Shown here in pieces: positions 1-12,900 of a DNA stretch of 64,000 nt; within the stretch, counting starts at the first letter, position 1; every line of letters begins with the position of its first letter. This stretch comes from Patagioenas fasciata. Its lineage: Eukaryota; Chordata; Aves; Columbiformes; Columbidae. The stretch is taken from positions 126,152,661 through 126,216,660 of the forward strand of contig NC_092522.1 in assembly GCF_037038585.1 (NCBI RefSeq). Reading direction: 5' to 3'. Made by a program: the position numbers and the translations under genes. The notes under the pieces are model-generated. The model saw only the letters and a list, made by a program, of their open reading frames with translations, did no database searches and was not told where the DNA came from.

Positions 1-605
1 GTCAGTGAAGCATCGGGACCCTGCACCGCCCCGACTGCCCCTGCCCCAGGGAACCCCGGGCCTGCGGGGCCTCAGCTCCCCGGGAGACCCCCCGGTTCAG
101 CCCCCGGTTCAGAGTTTCCCGCGCACTTCACGGACCGCCTGCTCCTGCAGTTCAGAGCGTTTGGACAAAACGCGCGGCCGGCGCCGGGAGCCAGCGGTGC
201 CTGATCCGCATCCCCGCTCCGGATTCCCGGTCCCGAACCCGCCCCAGATCCCCGCTCCGGGTCCCTGGCGGGCCCGCGGCAGAGCACACCGGCCCCGCTA
301 CCCGCGCTCGGCGTCAGGGGCGACCGGGCCTTCGAAAGGAACGCGGGCGCTGCCGGCGGTGGCTCTGCGGCCAGCCCGGAGCGGCTCCCGCTGCCGCCCG
401 CCCCCGTGGGGACAGGGCCCGGCCAACGGGGCCGCCCATCGCGCCATCGAACACCGGCGCCGGGCCTGGGCGGGGGAAGCTCGGCCCGGCGAGACCCTCG
501 GGGCGAACCGCGAGTCCCACCCCGGCTGCGCCGGCGGCGCCATCCCGCTCCCGCCGGCCCGCGCCCCGGGGCAGCACGGCGGGCACGGCCCGGACCGACA
601 CTCAC

Positions 606-626
606 CGAGCCGCCGCCGCCCCGCAT
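606..626 (-). CDS. Possible first coding exon of a divergent minus-strand gene (partial)
   Basis: On the minus strand a start codon at 626-624 in a favourable context (CACC before the ATG) opens seven codons, MRGGGGS. They are followed directly by a strong 5' splice site, GTGAGT, at 605-600. The transcript would leave the window at its left edge, so no further exon can be seen and I cannot name the gene. In mammals CCDC121 lies head-to-head with GPN1 and ZNF512 is nearby, but seven residues cannot test that. It could equally be a noncoding upstream transcript. Confidence 0.35.
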
Positions 627-905
627 GGTGCCGCCGCCGCCACGTCAGCACGCACCGCGCCCGCCCGCGCGCCGCCGCGAGGCCCCGCCCGCCCACTTCC
701 GGCCGCCTCCGAGCGCCGTGGGGGAGCTGCTGCCGGCTGGCGCGGGGAGCCCGCAGGAGCCCGCAGGAGCCCGCGGTGCGCACCGGGCCCCGCACCGGGC
801 CCCGTACCGGGCCGGCGGCGGCAGCGCCACAGCCGGTCCCACCTGGGGCTGTGGGGCCGCCCCTCCCGCCGTCGCCCGCGCCCCGGAAGGACACGCGGGC
901 GCTGG

Positions 906-917
906 GAAGATGGCGGC
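906..917 (+). promoter_or_regulatory. TISU element / YY1-type site at the GPN1 start codon
   Basis: The start codon lies in GAAGATGGCGGC, an exact match to the TISU consensus SAASATGGCGGC (Translation Initiator of Short 5' UTR), which is also a YY1 site. In known TISU genes transcription starts a few to about 30 bases upstream, and translation begins with little scanning. That predicts a GPN1 start site at roughly 875-900. It also confirms the choice of ATG at 910. Confidence 0.8.
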
Positions 918-3900
918 AGCGGCGAGCAGCGCGGCGGCCCCGGTGTGCGTGCTGGTGCTTGGCATGGCCGGCTCCGGGAAAACCACCCTGGTGCAGGTGA
1001 GCGCGGCGGGGGGCGCTGCCGGTGTCCCCGCTGCCGATGTCCCCGCTGACGTGTCCCCGTGTCCCCGCAGCGCCTGGCGGCCCAGCTGCACGCGCAGCGC
1101 TGCCCCCCGTACGTCATCAACCTGGACCCGGCCGTGCGCGAGCTGCCGTTCCCCGCCAACATCGGTGAGTGCGGGCGGGCCCGATCCCGCCGGGACACGG
1201 CGTGACACCGGGCATTGGGAACACTGTGACACCGGGCACTGGGAACGCTGTGACACCGGGCACTGGGAACGCTGTGACACCGGGCACTGGGAACGCTGTG
1301 ACACCGGGCATTGGGAACGCTGTAACACCGGGCATTGGGAACACTGTGACACCGGGCACTGGGAACACTCTGACACCGGGCACTGAACACACACGGCGTG
1401 ACACCAGGCATTGGGAACACTGTGACACCAGGCACTGGGAACACTGTGACACCGGGCACTGAACACACACGGCGTGACACCGGGCATTGGGAACACTGTG
1501 ACACCGGGCACTGAACACACACGGCGTGACACTGGGCATTGGGAACACTGTGACACCGGGCACTGAACACACACGGCGTGACACCGGGCACTGGGAACAC
1601 CGTGACACCGGGCATTGGGAACACTGTGACACCGGGCACTGAACACACACGGCGTGACACCGGGCATTGGGAACACTGTGAGACCGGGCACTGAACACAC
1701 ACGGCATGACACCGGGCATTGGGAACACTGTGACACCGGGCATTGGGAACACTGTGACACCGGGCACTGAACACACACGGTATGACACCGGGCATTGGGA
1801 ACACTGTGACACTGGGCATTGGGAACACTGTGACACCGGGCACTGAACACACACGGCGTGACACCGGGCATTGGGAACACTGTGACACCGGGCATTGGGA
1901 ACACTGTGACACCGGGCACTGAACACACACGGTATGACACCGGGCATTGGGAACACTGTGAGACCGGGCACTGAACACACACGGCATGACACCGGGCATT
2001 GGGAACACTGTGACACCGGGCATTGGGAACGCTGTGACACCGGGCATTGGGAACACTGTGACACCGGGCACTGAACACACACGGTATGACACCGGGCATT
2101 GGGAACACTGTGAGACCGGGCACTGAACACACACGGCATGACACCGGGCATTGGGAACACTGTGACACCGGGCATTGGGAACACTGTGACACCGGGCACT
2201 GAACACACACGGCGTGACACCGGGCATTGGGAAGACTGTGACACCGAGCACTGAACACGCACGGCATGACACCGGGCATTGACCACACGGCCCATGTGAC
2301 ACCCATACATTAAACATACGGCCTGTGTGACACCCGGACATTGACCACACAGCCTGTGTGACACCTGTGCATCGAACACACATCCTTCCGGGAGTGCCTG
2401 TGTCCGTGTTCCACGGCACCGGCGGAGGGGTGGGTCTGTCACCCATTGGGCTGATCGCTGATGTCCTTTCAGAGCTTCCCGGTCCCAGCATAGGAATGAC
2501 TTTAAGCGTTTGTTGTTTGCTTTTAAATGTAACTCTTTTCTCCTACCAGTCTGTAACAGGTGAAGTTATAGGACCAAAGACATTCTTCTGTTGCGTTTGT
2601 CCGTTGTTTTTCACAAGATCTGGTTCAATTTGATGCGTTTTGGTTCTTGTGGGTGTTTTCTTTGTCAGCAATGAACATATTGGCAGGTTCCCTCTGGTTC
2701 CCTGTATCCAGAACAATGGTGGCCATATCTGCTAGCAAATAACTTCCTCACAGAGCTTTAAAAGACATGAACTTTACAGAAAACACCTTAACAATAAAAC
2801 AGACCTTATGTTATAGAATCATAGAATCATTTTGGTTGAAAAAGACCTTTAAGATCAAGTCCAACCATTAACCTCACACTGCCAAGGCCGCCACTGTTCT
2901 GTGTCCCTGCAAACCTCATGTCCGTCTGTCCAGCCCTCCAGGGATGGTGACTCCAGCACTGCCCTGGGCAGCCTGTTCCAATGCCCCACAGCCCTTTGGG
3001 GAGGAAATTGTTCCCAGATCCAACCCCAACCTCCCCTGGCGCAACTTGAGGCCGTTCCCCTTGTCCTGCGTTCCGCTCTTCCAAGGAGCTCACAGGTCGT
3101 TGGGTTTGTGAGCGTCCTGCCTCTTAGACTTTTCCAGGTTTGTCATCCTGCCTCTGCAGGGGGTAAACAAGCAGTGTGGGTACCCAGGTGGTTTTAGTGG
3201 TGTCAGGTAAATAATCAGAGTATCTGTTCCAGTGCTGGATCTCTAATAATACAGTCAGATACTGTTACCTTGTTAGCTGATGTTGATCAGCTGAGAAAAA
3301 CATTCAGCTGAAGAAATTGCAGCTAAAATCCTAAACTGGCAGTGTTTCATGTGAATTACATCGGGTTTCGTATGTATGTTGAGCCCTTAGCAGATGGGTC
3401 GGGTTGATTTATTTGGGAGATTTTTCCTGTTGGTGCTGGATCTGTTACTGAGACAAAAGGAAGGAAAAAATAAGGGTGTTCACCTGTCAGCAAATTGATG
3501 AAGAGGTGTATTTTAAATGTATTGTCCTAAAACTATTTATACGTCTTCCTTTTCTAGATATCAGGGACACTGTGAATTACAAAGAAGTCATGAAGCAGTA
3601 TCCTTTTTTGTGTAAATACCGCTCCGTGAAATCCCCGATTTGGTGGGAGCAGACTGTCGGTTCTGCAGACCGCGTGGAGGCGGCGGGAGGTGTTGGCATT
3701 GCAGCAATGCAGAATGCTGCGTGGAGGTTGGAAGGTTTCAACTATGTATTTCTTGCATGTGAGGTTAGAAATGTATGTTCTACAGGATTTGATACCCCTG
3801 AGGTCATTTTCTCCTGTGCTGAATGTGGTTCTGCCTATTAGTGTGTTCTTACAAACCATAGACCCTCTGCCCATGTTTTTTCCCTTGTTGTTCTTCTGAA

Positions 3901-6900
3901 GAGCTTGTATCTTCCTTGGTGGAAGCCAGCAACCTTCTCCTCATGTTTTAACAAATCAAATTTCATTTGTTATAAAAAAATACACAAATTCCTATTTGCC
4001 TGTAATGGGTGGAGAAAACTGTCTCCACATTGTTTGACTGTAAACAGAGCATGGTTGTCTTTCTGGATCTCAGACGCTGGACCGCTGGCTCTCGTTGCAC
4101 AGCAGCTGGTGACAATGGGTCAGTAACATCACACCGAAACGGCTGCACTTGGGAGCGGTGCGGAGGCCCTTTGTCTTCTACCCAGTAGCTTGTGCAGACG
4201 GAGATCATGTACAGTGTTTGGATTTGACTTCTAAATTTTATGTTTTAGACAAGAATAGAGATGGTGGGAGACAGAGTTATTGATTTTGGCTGTTGGTTGA
4301 TTTGGAGTTACCAGCGAAACATCCAAGTACAAGTTTCGGTTTGGTCCGTAGGTGCACTGTTTGCTTTGCTGTGTCTGTTAGCCATTGCTGGAGTTTGAGC
4401 ACCTCATTCAATAGTGCTGAAGGAGGGTGTCTGGCCTCGTGCTTGGATATTGAGAGCAGGGCCCTGGGAGACAGTAGGTACTGATCAATCAGTGCTGGTT
4501 CTTATGTAGTTAAAATAAAACAAACATGATTAATATATAGATCTGTATAAGTGAAAAAGGATTTTGAAGTCTTTAAGGTGACACTTGAAGTATCTTGACA
4601 ACATTAATTCCCATTATCATTTAAATTCTGCTGAAAAATTCATTATATTTTGAAGTATATATTCTTAAAATTAAGGGCATTCAGACCTTTGTTAAATTCT
4701 GAGTTATTTGCTGTGTTGTAAATCTCTTTGGAAAGACCAAGTTGGCTTTCCTGTGTACACATACCTATATTTTCTCTGTCCAGAACGGTTCTGCTCGAAT
4801 GCCGTCAAGGGGAAGCCACGGCCTGGCCCCGCCCCCTTGGTCCGTCACACGTGTTCGGGCAGGACAGAGACCAGTGGTGCTGGTTACAGACTGTGTACGA
4901 GGGGCGTGTGTTGGTGTCCGTGCGCGTGGTACGTGTGCAGCTGTTACCAGAGTCAGAAAGGCCCTCCGGGGTCTGCTCATCCCCCGCTTTCCTGAACAGA
5001 GCATCCAGATACGGGCTGGGCCCCAACGGTGGCATAGTGACCTCTCTCAATCTCTTTGCCACACGATTCGATCAGGTACGTGGTTGTGCTGTGTGAATTC
5101 GATCAGGTACGTGGTTGCTCTGTGTGAATTCGATCAGGTACGTGGTTGCTCTGTGTGAATTCGATCAGGTACGTGGTTGTGCTGTGTGAATTCGATCAGG
5201 TACGTGGTTGTGCTGTGTGAATTCGATCAGGTACGTGGTTGTGCTGTGTGAATTCGATCAGGTACGTGGTTGTGCTGTGTGAATTCGATCAGGTACGTGG
5301 TTGTGCTGTGTGAATTCGATCAGGTACGTGGTTGCTCTGTGTGAATTCGATCAGGTACGTGGTTGCTCTGTGTGAATTCGATCAGGTACGTGGTTGTGCT
5401 GTGTGAATTCGATCAGGTACGTGGTTGTGCTGTGTGAATTCGATCAGGTACGTGGTTGTGCTGTGTGAATTCGATCAGGTACGTGGTTGCTCTGTGTGAA
5501 TTCGATCAGGTACGTGGTTGTGCTGCGTGAATTCGATCAGGTACGTGGTTGCTCTGTGTGAATTCGATCAGGTACGTGGTTGTGCTGTGTGAATTCGATC
5601 AGGTATGTGGTTGTGCTGTGTGAATTCGATCAGGTACGTGGTTGCGCTGTGTGAATTCGATCAGGTACGTGGTTGTGCTGTGTGAATTCGATCAGGTATG
5701 TGGTTGCTCTGTGTGAATTCGATCAGGTACGTGGTTGTGCTGTGTGAATTCGATCAGGTACGTGGTTGCTCTGTGTGAATTCGATCAGGTACGTGGTTGT
5801 GCTGTGTGAATCCGATCAGGTACGTGGTTGTGCTGTGTGAATTCGATCAGGTACGTGGTTGCGCTGTGTGAATTCGATCAGGTACGTGGTTGTGCTGCGT
5901 GAATTCGATCAGGTACGTGGTTGCTCTGTGTGAATTCGATCAGGTACGTGGTTGTGCTGTGTGAATTCGATCAGGTACGTGGTTGTGCTGTGTGAATTCG
6001 ATCAGGTACGTGGTTGTGCTGTGTGAATCCGATCAGGTACGTGGTTGTGCTGTGTGAATCCGATCAGGTACGTGGTTGTGCTGTGTGAATCCGATCAGGT
6101 ACGTGGTTGTGCTGTGTGAATCCGATCAGGTACGTGGTTGTGCTGCGTGACTCCGCGGTACGAACGCCGCACCGGGACAGCGAGGTTTGTGCGTGCGGGG
6201 TCCCGAGAGCGCCGCGCTGGGGCAGCCTCGCGTCTGGAGGTACAGCGCTCTCCACACGCACCCATGGGTTCTACAGAGCAGCCAAGCGCGTTAACTTTCA
6301 TGTGAGAGATTTCAGTTTTCAGCTTTTTTGAAAGTAAAACATTCTTTAGTCTTTGTACATAGCTGTTGTGTTGCACTATGTCCGCTATAAAATCTTTCGT
6401 TTGAATGATCTGGTTTTGAAGTAGGGAAAGGTGTTACGTTTTCCCAGGCTTTGGTAATTGGCTGCTCTCTGTAATTGTAACGCTAAACCAGTGCTGGGGC
6501 AAGAACTTAAGCAAGATCTTGAGATGGTGCACGATCTGGTAGTAAAAAGGTGGGAACACCTGTGTTTGTTACACCGTCTCTTCAGCCCGGTGCCAGAACA
6601 GAAAACCGGGGTTGTCGTTGCCCTGTGCAGTGTCTGAGCGTCTGTCACCCTCCCTTAGTCGGGCATTTTCACACATAGAAAAGTCGAGACTTTGATCATC
6701 TTTTGACACGTAGTCTGTTATGAAATGATTATGAAGTTTCCTGTTGTGGGCCTGAACACAAAACATACTCCTCCTTTTTCATCAGGTGATGAAGTTTATT
6801 GAAAAACGACAAAATGCATCCAAGTGAGTACATTCTACCTGCTTTTCTGAGATCAGCGGGGGCAGACCCCATGAAGTCCTAAAAAGGTTCTCTGCATGTT

Positions 6901-9900
6901 TTCCAGTTGTTTCTCAGCCTCAGTATAAATTTTGTGTGGAAAAGGGCAAAGAATTAGAACAGATAAACCAGACTTCTGATACATTGAAGAAATGTCTGCT
7001 GATTCCAGTTCTGCTTTGCTCGTCTTCCATTAGACTGTCATTGTTCCTCACACAATGTTCAGTAGGCAACAATTAATTCTTCTTATGAACGGTTTGCAGT
7101 ACTAAGTGTCTGTCAGACTGATACCTTAGACTTCAATAGAATCTGAAGAAAGTAGGTGCATCTTGGTGACAGGATCCACACAGAAGTTTTCGGGCATGCC
7201 CGCAGATCTTGTCCCTGTTCGGGGGAAACTTCCCTGATCTGTAACGGAATAATCACGTGATCTGCTGTTACGTGCTTGTGGTAATTAATCCCTTCAGAAC
7301 AGGACCTTGTGCTTAACTAATCTTCCCTCATTGTTTCTGAGGGGCTACTTCTTAACAGGTATGTTATCATTGACACACCAGGGCAGATTGAGGTGTTCAC
7401 CTGGTCAGCGTCAGGAACCATCATAACTGAGGCCTTGGTGAGTGTTTTCTCCGTGACTTGGCAGTGGGGCTGCGGGAAAGAAGTGGCTGTGGAACAGCAT
7501 GTACTGCTGATTAAAGTGTCTTTTACACTTTGTTTCCAGGCTTCCTCCTTCCCTTCGGTTGTGGTTTATGTGATGGACACCTCTCGCAGTACCAACCCTA
7601 TCACCTTTATGTCCAACATGCTGTATGCCTGCAGGTAGGAAGAGCTGGAGACACAGTCCATCTGCTTGGATTGCCCTGTCTCTTTGAGATTTATTTTGGA
7701 GGGGAATCAGAGAATGGTTTGGGTTGGAAGGGACCTTTGAAGACCATCCAATCCAACCCCTTCCATGGGCAGGGACATTTTCAGTAGATTGGGGTGCTCA
7801 GAACCCCATCCAGGCCCCGTCCAGCCTGGCCTGGGATGTCTCCAGGGATGGTTCATCCACCCCCTCTCTGGCCAGCCTGGGCCAGGCTCTCACCACCCTC
7901 AGCACAAACAATTTCTGCATCATGTCCGGCCTGAATCTCCCTCCTTTAGTTTAAAACCATCACCCCTTGTCCTGTCACAACAGGCCCTGCTCAAAAGTCT
8001 GTCCCCATCTTTCTAATGGGCCCCTTTTAAGCACTGAAAGGCCGCACTCAGGTCTCCCCGGAGCTTCTCTTCTCCAGCTGAACCCCCCAGCTCTCTCACC
8101 TGTCCTCCCAGCAGAGCTGTTCCAGCCTCGGGTCATTCCTGGGGCTCCTCTGGCCCCTCTGCAGGAGCTCCATGTGTGTCCTGTGCTGAGGACCCAGAGC
8201 TGGACCAGCACTGCAAGGGGGTCTCACCAGAACGGGGCAGAGGGGCAGGATCCCCCAAACCTGCTGCTCACGGGGCTGGGGACGCAGCCCAGGACACGGG
8301 TGGGTTCTGGGCCATGAATTCACATGGCTGCCTCATAGCCATGTAATCTGCTGATTTGTTATTCTTTATCTTGGTGCTTTTCCTGTTGGATAAGCAAAAT
8401 AATTTCAGTGCCAGTAGACGTTTGAAAGCCATTGGGTCAGACTCCCACTGACAACATCACACAGTCCTGAGACTCCGGTGTGGTGAGGGCTGGTTACATC
8501 AGATCTAATGCACTGCCTGTTGCTTATAAAATCATTTATCTGAGGTGTATCAAGATAGTGTTGTTTAAGCTCCTGCTTGTAAACACATGTTTTATTCTGG
8601 TGGGTTTTTTTGTTTGTTTGATTTGGGTTTTTTTAATATTATTGATACTTTCCATGATCCTTCAAGATTTGTTTGGAGCTCAGCACAGCATGGAGTTCTT
8701 TTCTATGTGTTCCTCCTCATGCATGGATTTATCTGTTTGGTTTCATGTTAACCAGGGACTAAATACTTATGTAAAGATAACATACCTAGAGCTGTCGTAA
8801 TTCATGGTAAATGTTGGTCGGTTTTCAACTGGTTTTCAAATAGGTTTCAAAAACCTGTCAGTCCTGGTCAAAGGCAAAAGCTGTATCACCGTGATAGGCA
8901 GTTCTGCTTTGTAGATGTTCTGAGTTATTAGAATTCATTACTCAGTTCACAAAAAATATCTCAGAACCTAAGGTTTGAGTTAAAATAATTATAAAATGCA
9001 AAAAGAGTTGAAACTGGGATCTGAGAGTCCTAGAAAACAGTTATCAAAATCAACTGGCTGTCTAGAAAGGTATTTTACATCCTGCAGATGTGCCCTTGCA
9101 TCTGGGGGCGTACTTTGTTCAAGCTAGATCTGGGTGAAAGTCACATTCTAACTGACGTGGAGGAAAATCATCCCTTGAAGTCAAATATATTCAGTCTTGC
9201 ATAAGTCTTGTCTGCCTTATGCTTAACTTGTTTTCTATTCTAGTGAGATTTAAAATAATGTGTGATTTTTGGTGTCTTTTGTTTGTTCTCCCCTCAGTAT
9301 CCTGTACAAGACAAAGCTGCCTTTCATTGTTGCCATGAACAAGGTGAGTGGAAGCGCGGTTTCTGCGTCCTGCTGAGCGCTGCTTTGTTCAGTTTGCTTT
9401 GCTGTAGCGTCTTTGTCCTACTGCAAATGTGGATTTTCTAGGAAAGAGGGGTGGGAGGGAGCTGCAGGCTGAAACTGAACCTGAAACGGGTCTTCAATCT
9501 CATACAAATGCACAAGAAGAGTCGGGGTGGGCAGTTACACCCGAACTGTCCAGTTACAGGTAATACTGACAGGCTGAAAAGTAGTTTGCACCGTAACCCT
9601 AGGCTGTAGGGAAACTTAACGTTGTAGCGAAAGGGTGAGTTCACCACCGAATCTGCTCTTGCAGTCTCCTGTAATCAGTCCTCATTAATTACTTGTGCTC
9701 GGCAGCGGGCTGAGCGGGACTGTGTGACCCTGCCTGTTGTGAGGAGGAAGTCACACGTACTGCGGCAGCACAAACTGCACAAAAGGTTACGCTCAGACCG
9801 GGGCTGAATGTTTTGAATCCACGTTTTGAAACTAAGTTTAAAATGGAAAGTTTTTATTTGTCCACTGAACAGCCTGTCTAAGAATTAGTTCTTACTTCTA

Positions 9901-12900
9901 AGAAGTCTCTCTTATCCTTCCAGACCGACATCATTGACCACAGTTTTGCAGTAGAATGGATGCAGGACTTTGAGACTTTTCAGGATGCGCTGAATCAAGA
10001 GACGTCTTATGTCAGCAACCTGACTCGTTCTATGAGCTTAGTGTTGGATGAGTTTTACAGTTCGCTGAAGGTAAGGATCTTTTTTTCCTACCTCTCATAA
10101 AATCCTGCAGAAGAGAAAGCTGGAGGACAATATTATGATTTGTGTAAATACTTGATGGTGGGAATCACTGGAGAGGGTCCAGAGGTGGCTACAAAGATGC
10201 TGAGGGGTCTGCAGCATCTTTGTGATGAGGAGACTGGGAGAGCTGGGGCTGCTGAGTGGAGAAGAGAAGCTGAGAGGGATGTGATCAATGATCAGTAGCT
10301 CAGGGGGGGTGTCAGAGGATGGAGCAGACTCTGTTCAGTGGTGCCCAGCGCCAGGGTGAGGGGCAGCGGGCACAGACTGAAACACAGGAGGCTCCATGTG
10401 AACATGAGCAGAAACTTCTTTGCTGGGAGGTGCCAGAGCCTGGCCCAGGCTGCCCAGAGCGGGTGTGGAGTCTCCTTCTCTGAGACATTCAAACCCCTGG
10501 GATCCTGCGTGATCTGCCCTGTGACCCCGCGTGATCTGCCCTGTGACCCCATGTGATCTGCTCTGTGACCCCGCGTGATCTGCTCTGTGACCCCGCGTGA
10601 TCTGCTCTGTGACCCCACGTGATCTGCTCTGTGACCCCGTGTGATCTGCCCTTTGACCCCGTGTGATCTGCCCTGTGACCCCGTGTGATCTGCCCTGTGA
10701 CCCCATGTGATCTGCCCTGTGACCCCGTGTGATCTGCCCTGTGGCCCTGTGTGATCTGCCCTGTGGCCCTGTGTGAGCAGGTGGGGCTGAGGATCTGCAG
10801 AGAGCCCAACCCAGCCAGGCTGGGGCTGCGCAGTGAGGAAGGCAGAGACACACACGCTCTTTTCAATGGTGCCAGGTGAAAGGACAAGAGGCAATGGACA
10901 CAAAGTGAAATACAGGAAACTGGTTTAGACAGAAGAGGGAAAAAGAATTACTGTAATTTGACTGATTGAGCACTGGAACAGATGGTCCAGAGAAACTGTG
11001 AAGTTTCCATCCTTGGAGATGCTCAAAACATGTTCCAGCAACATCTTGAGCCACCTGTTCTAGTTAGTCCTGGTTTTTGAGCAGGAGAAGTTGCACTAGA
11101 TGATCTCCAGAGGCATCTTCCAAGCTCAGCCGTTCTGTCCTCTGTAAAAGGGCTTTGTGCTGCCCCTTCGAACTGGAATCTGTTGGTGGGCCCTGCATTG
11201 GGTGAGAATTTGCCGCTTTGAACATAAAGTAACTTTTGTGGCAGCCTGAATCATATCAAACTGCATTTAACTCATCTTCAGAGAAAGCTAAGATGGGCTG
11301 GTAAGAGGTAATGGGCTGTGTTGTGGTGTTTCCCATCTGAGACAATTTCCCTGGTTCTGAAAATGTCAAGTACAGCTGGACAATTCACTCTGTAGGAAGA
11401 GGGGAAAGAACCTGAAAAGCAAACAAACAAAATGCTGTATATTTGCTGACACAGGAAAAGTGGGGTTTCCACTTACCGGGTTTTGAGAGGACAAATCATT
11501 CAGTTTCTCTGAGAACACTGTGCACTGGGGGGTGCTCGTGATCCCGCAGTCTGTGCTAAAAAGGTTTCACTGAGTGTGTCTTTCATGAGATTTTACTTAA
11601 GAAAAAGCAAACAAATGGCTTTATGGATACTACAAGAAAGGCAATGAAAATGAATAAGTGATTCCATTCATACAGATAATGATAATTTAGCCAAAACAAC
11701 AATACTGTAAGTGCCCTGTGTGGAACAACATACAGTATTTTGAAGCCGACTGTTGTGGTGCCTGGTCCTTATTTGCCAATCAGCTGTTAGAACAGCAGAG
11801 TGCAGAGGACTATAGAGGAGAAGGCAGCTTGTACTGGAATGCAAAGAAGTGTAAATATTAACTTATATATGCACAGTGCCTAGACCAATGCTTAACATCC
11901 TTTGGAGTGCCTGACTGTTTGCTGTGCTACTGATGAAATGCAGGCCCGTGTTGGAAAAGTCTGACGTCCAAAGGCGAGGAGTTAAGACTGTGCCGCTTAT
12001 GACAAAGAGGGAGAATTTTCATTAAGGGATGTAAGATTCTTAAGGGTCACCAAGTACTGGCTAGTATAGCCTTCATTAGAGGTATGTTTTGATAATTGGT
12101 CTAATAAAAGCAGAGCAGGTGGCCAGAAGTGTAGTGACAGGTGTGCGTTTGGGATGTATTGCACAGTAACCGATGGAGTTCTCCACCTCTTGCTGTGCCG
12201 GAGCTGGATTTGGGTGCCCTTTGAGATGTGCTTCAGCAAAGCTCAGAACTGCCGAGGCTGCAGGTCGGTTCTGGTGGTCTGCTGTGCTCTGGTTCTAGCG
12301 CACGGATATTGCAGCAGTCCTACCGACCGCTTACAGCACCGGGTCAGAATGGGAGCTTGGGTTACTAACAACAACCAAGTAAACAGAGAAGGACTTGACC
12401 TTCCTGTTGAATTGCCCCATCTTGTTCATTATGTTTAGACATTGTCTTAACTCTGCTTTTTGTGGGATATTGAGATTGGGGGTACCAGGATGGTGCAGTC
12501 AGCTGTTCTATTTGTCTGTTTTTAACTGGAGTTCCTCCCTCATGGTAACACTTGTAAAACAGGAAAACCAGGCTCCGCAGAAGGGAACGAAAACCAAAGC
12601 AAATCAAACAGTAACCCAGACTGACAAACACCAAACCAAACAAACCAGAGGCAGCAACATTAACAGCAAGCAGGGAAACAGGTTGACAGTAGGAGTGACA
12701 GAAGCAGGAGTGTTACTGCACACCCGTACACACTGTGGTGGTTAAATGGGTGTCGTTAGATCCCCCTGGTGTTTTCAGTTTAGTTTTTGGTTTGTTTTAT
12801 TTCTTTTAAAGATACTGCTTAGCTCTTATCGTCCATCAGTTACCTAAATCTTGGCTCAGCTGCTCTTCAGTGCTGGCGTGGTTCTCTTTTCTAGGTGGTT

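Larger units (their letters stand above)
1..1170. promoter_or_regulatory. CpG island, probable bidirectional promoter of GPN1
   Basis: The first 1.2 kb is very GC-rich and dense in CpG, with GC boxes and short GC-rich repeats (for example three near-copies of CACCGGGCCCCG around 780-815). It ends over GPN1 exon 1 at 910. On the minus strand a start codon at 626-624 is followed within 21 bases by a consensus donor (GTGAGT from 605). I therefore infer divergent transcription from one island. Long open frames here are a by-product of GC richness. Confidence 0.8.

Noticed and set aside
5-1386. Long + and minus frames across the first CpG island
   Set aside because: Arginine/proline/alanine-rich text caused by GC content; they overlap the real GPN1 exons in the wrong frame.
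602-2491. Minus-strand open frames of 629, 553 and 441 codons over GPN1 intron 2
   Set aside because: They are repetitions of the 24/28-bp minisatellite, which has no stop on that strand in any frame; there is no unique protein text.
5066-6150. CRISPR array
   Set aside because: The 31-bp units are contiguous with no unique spacers, and the context is a vertebrate intron.
10292-10903. Minus-strand frames of 203, 172 and 132 codons with repeated RADHTGSQG-like text
   Set aside because: They are translations of the CR1-derived 23-bp expansion.
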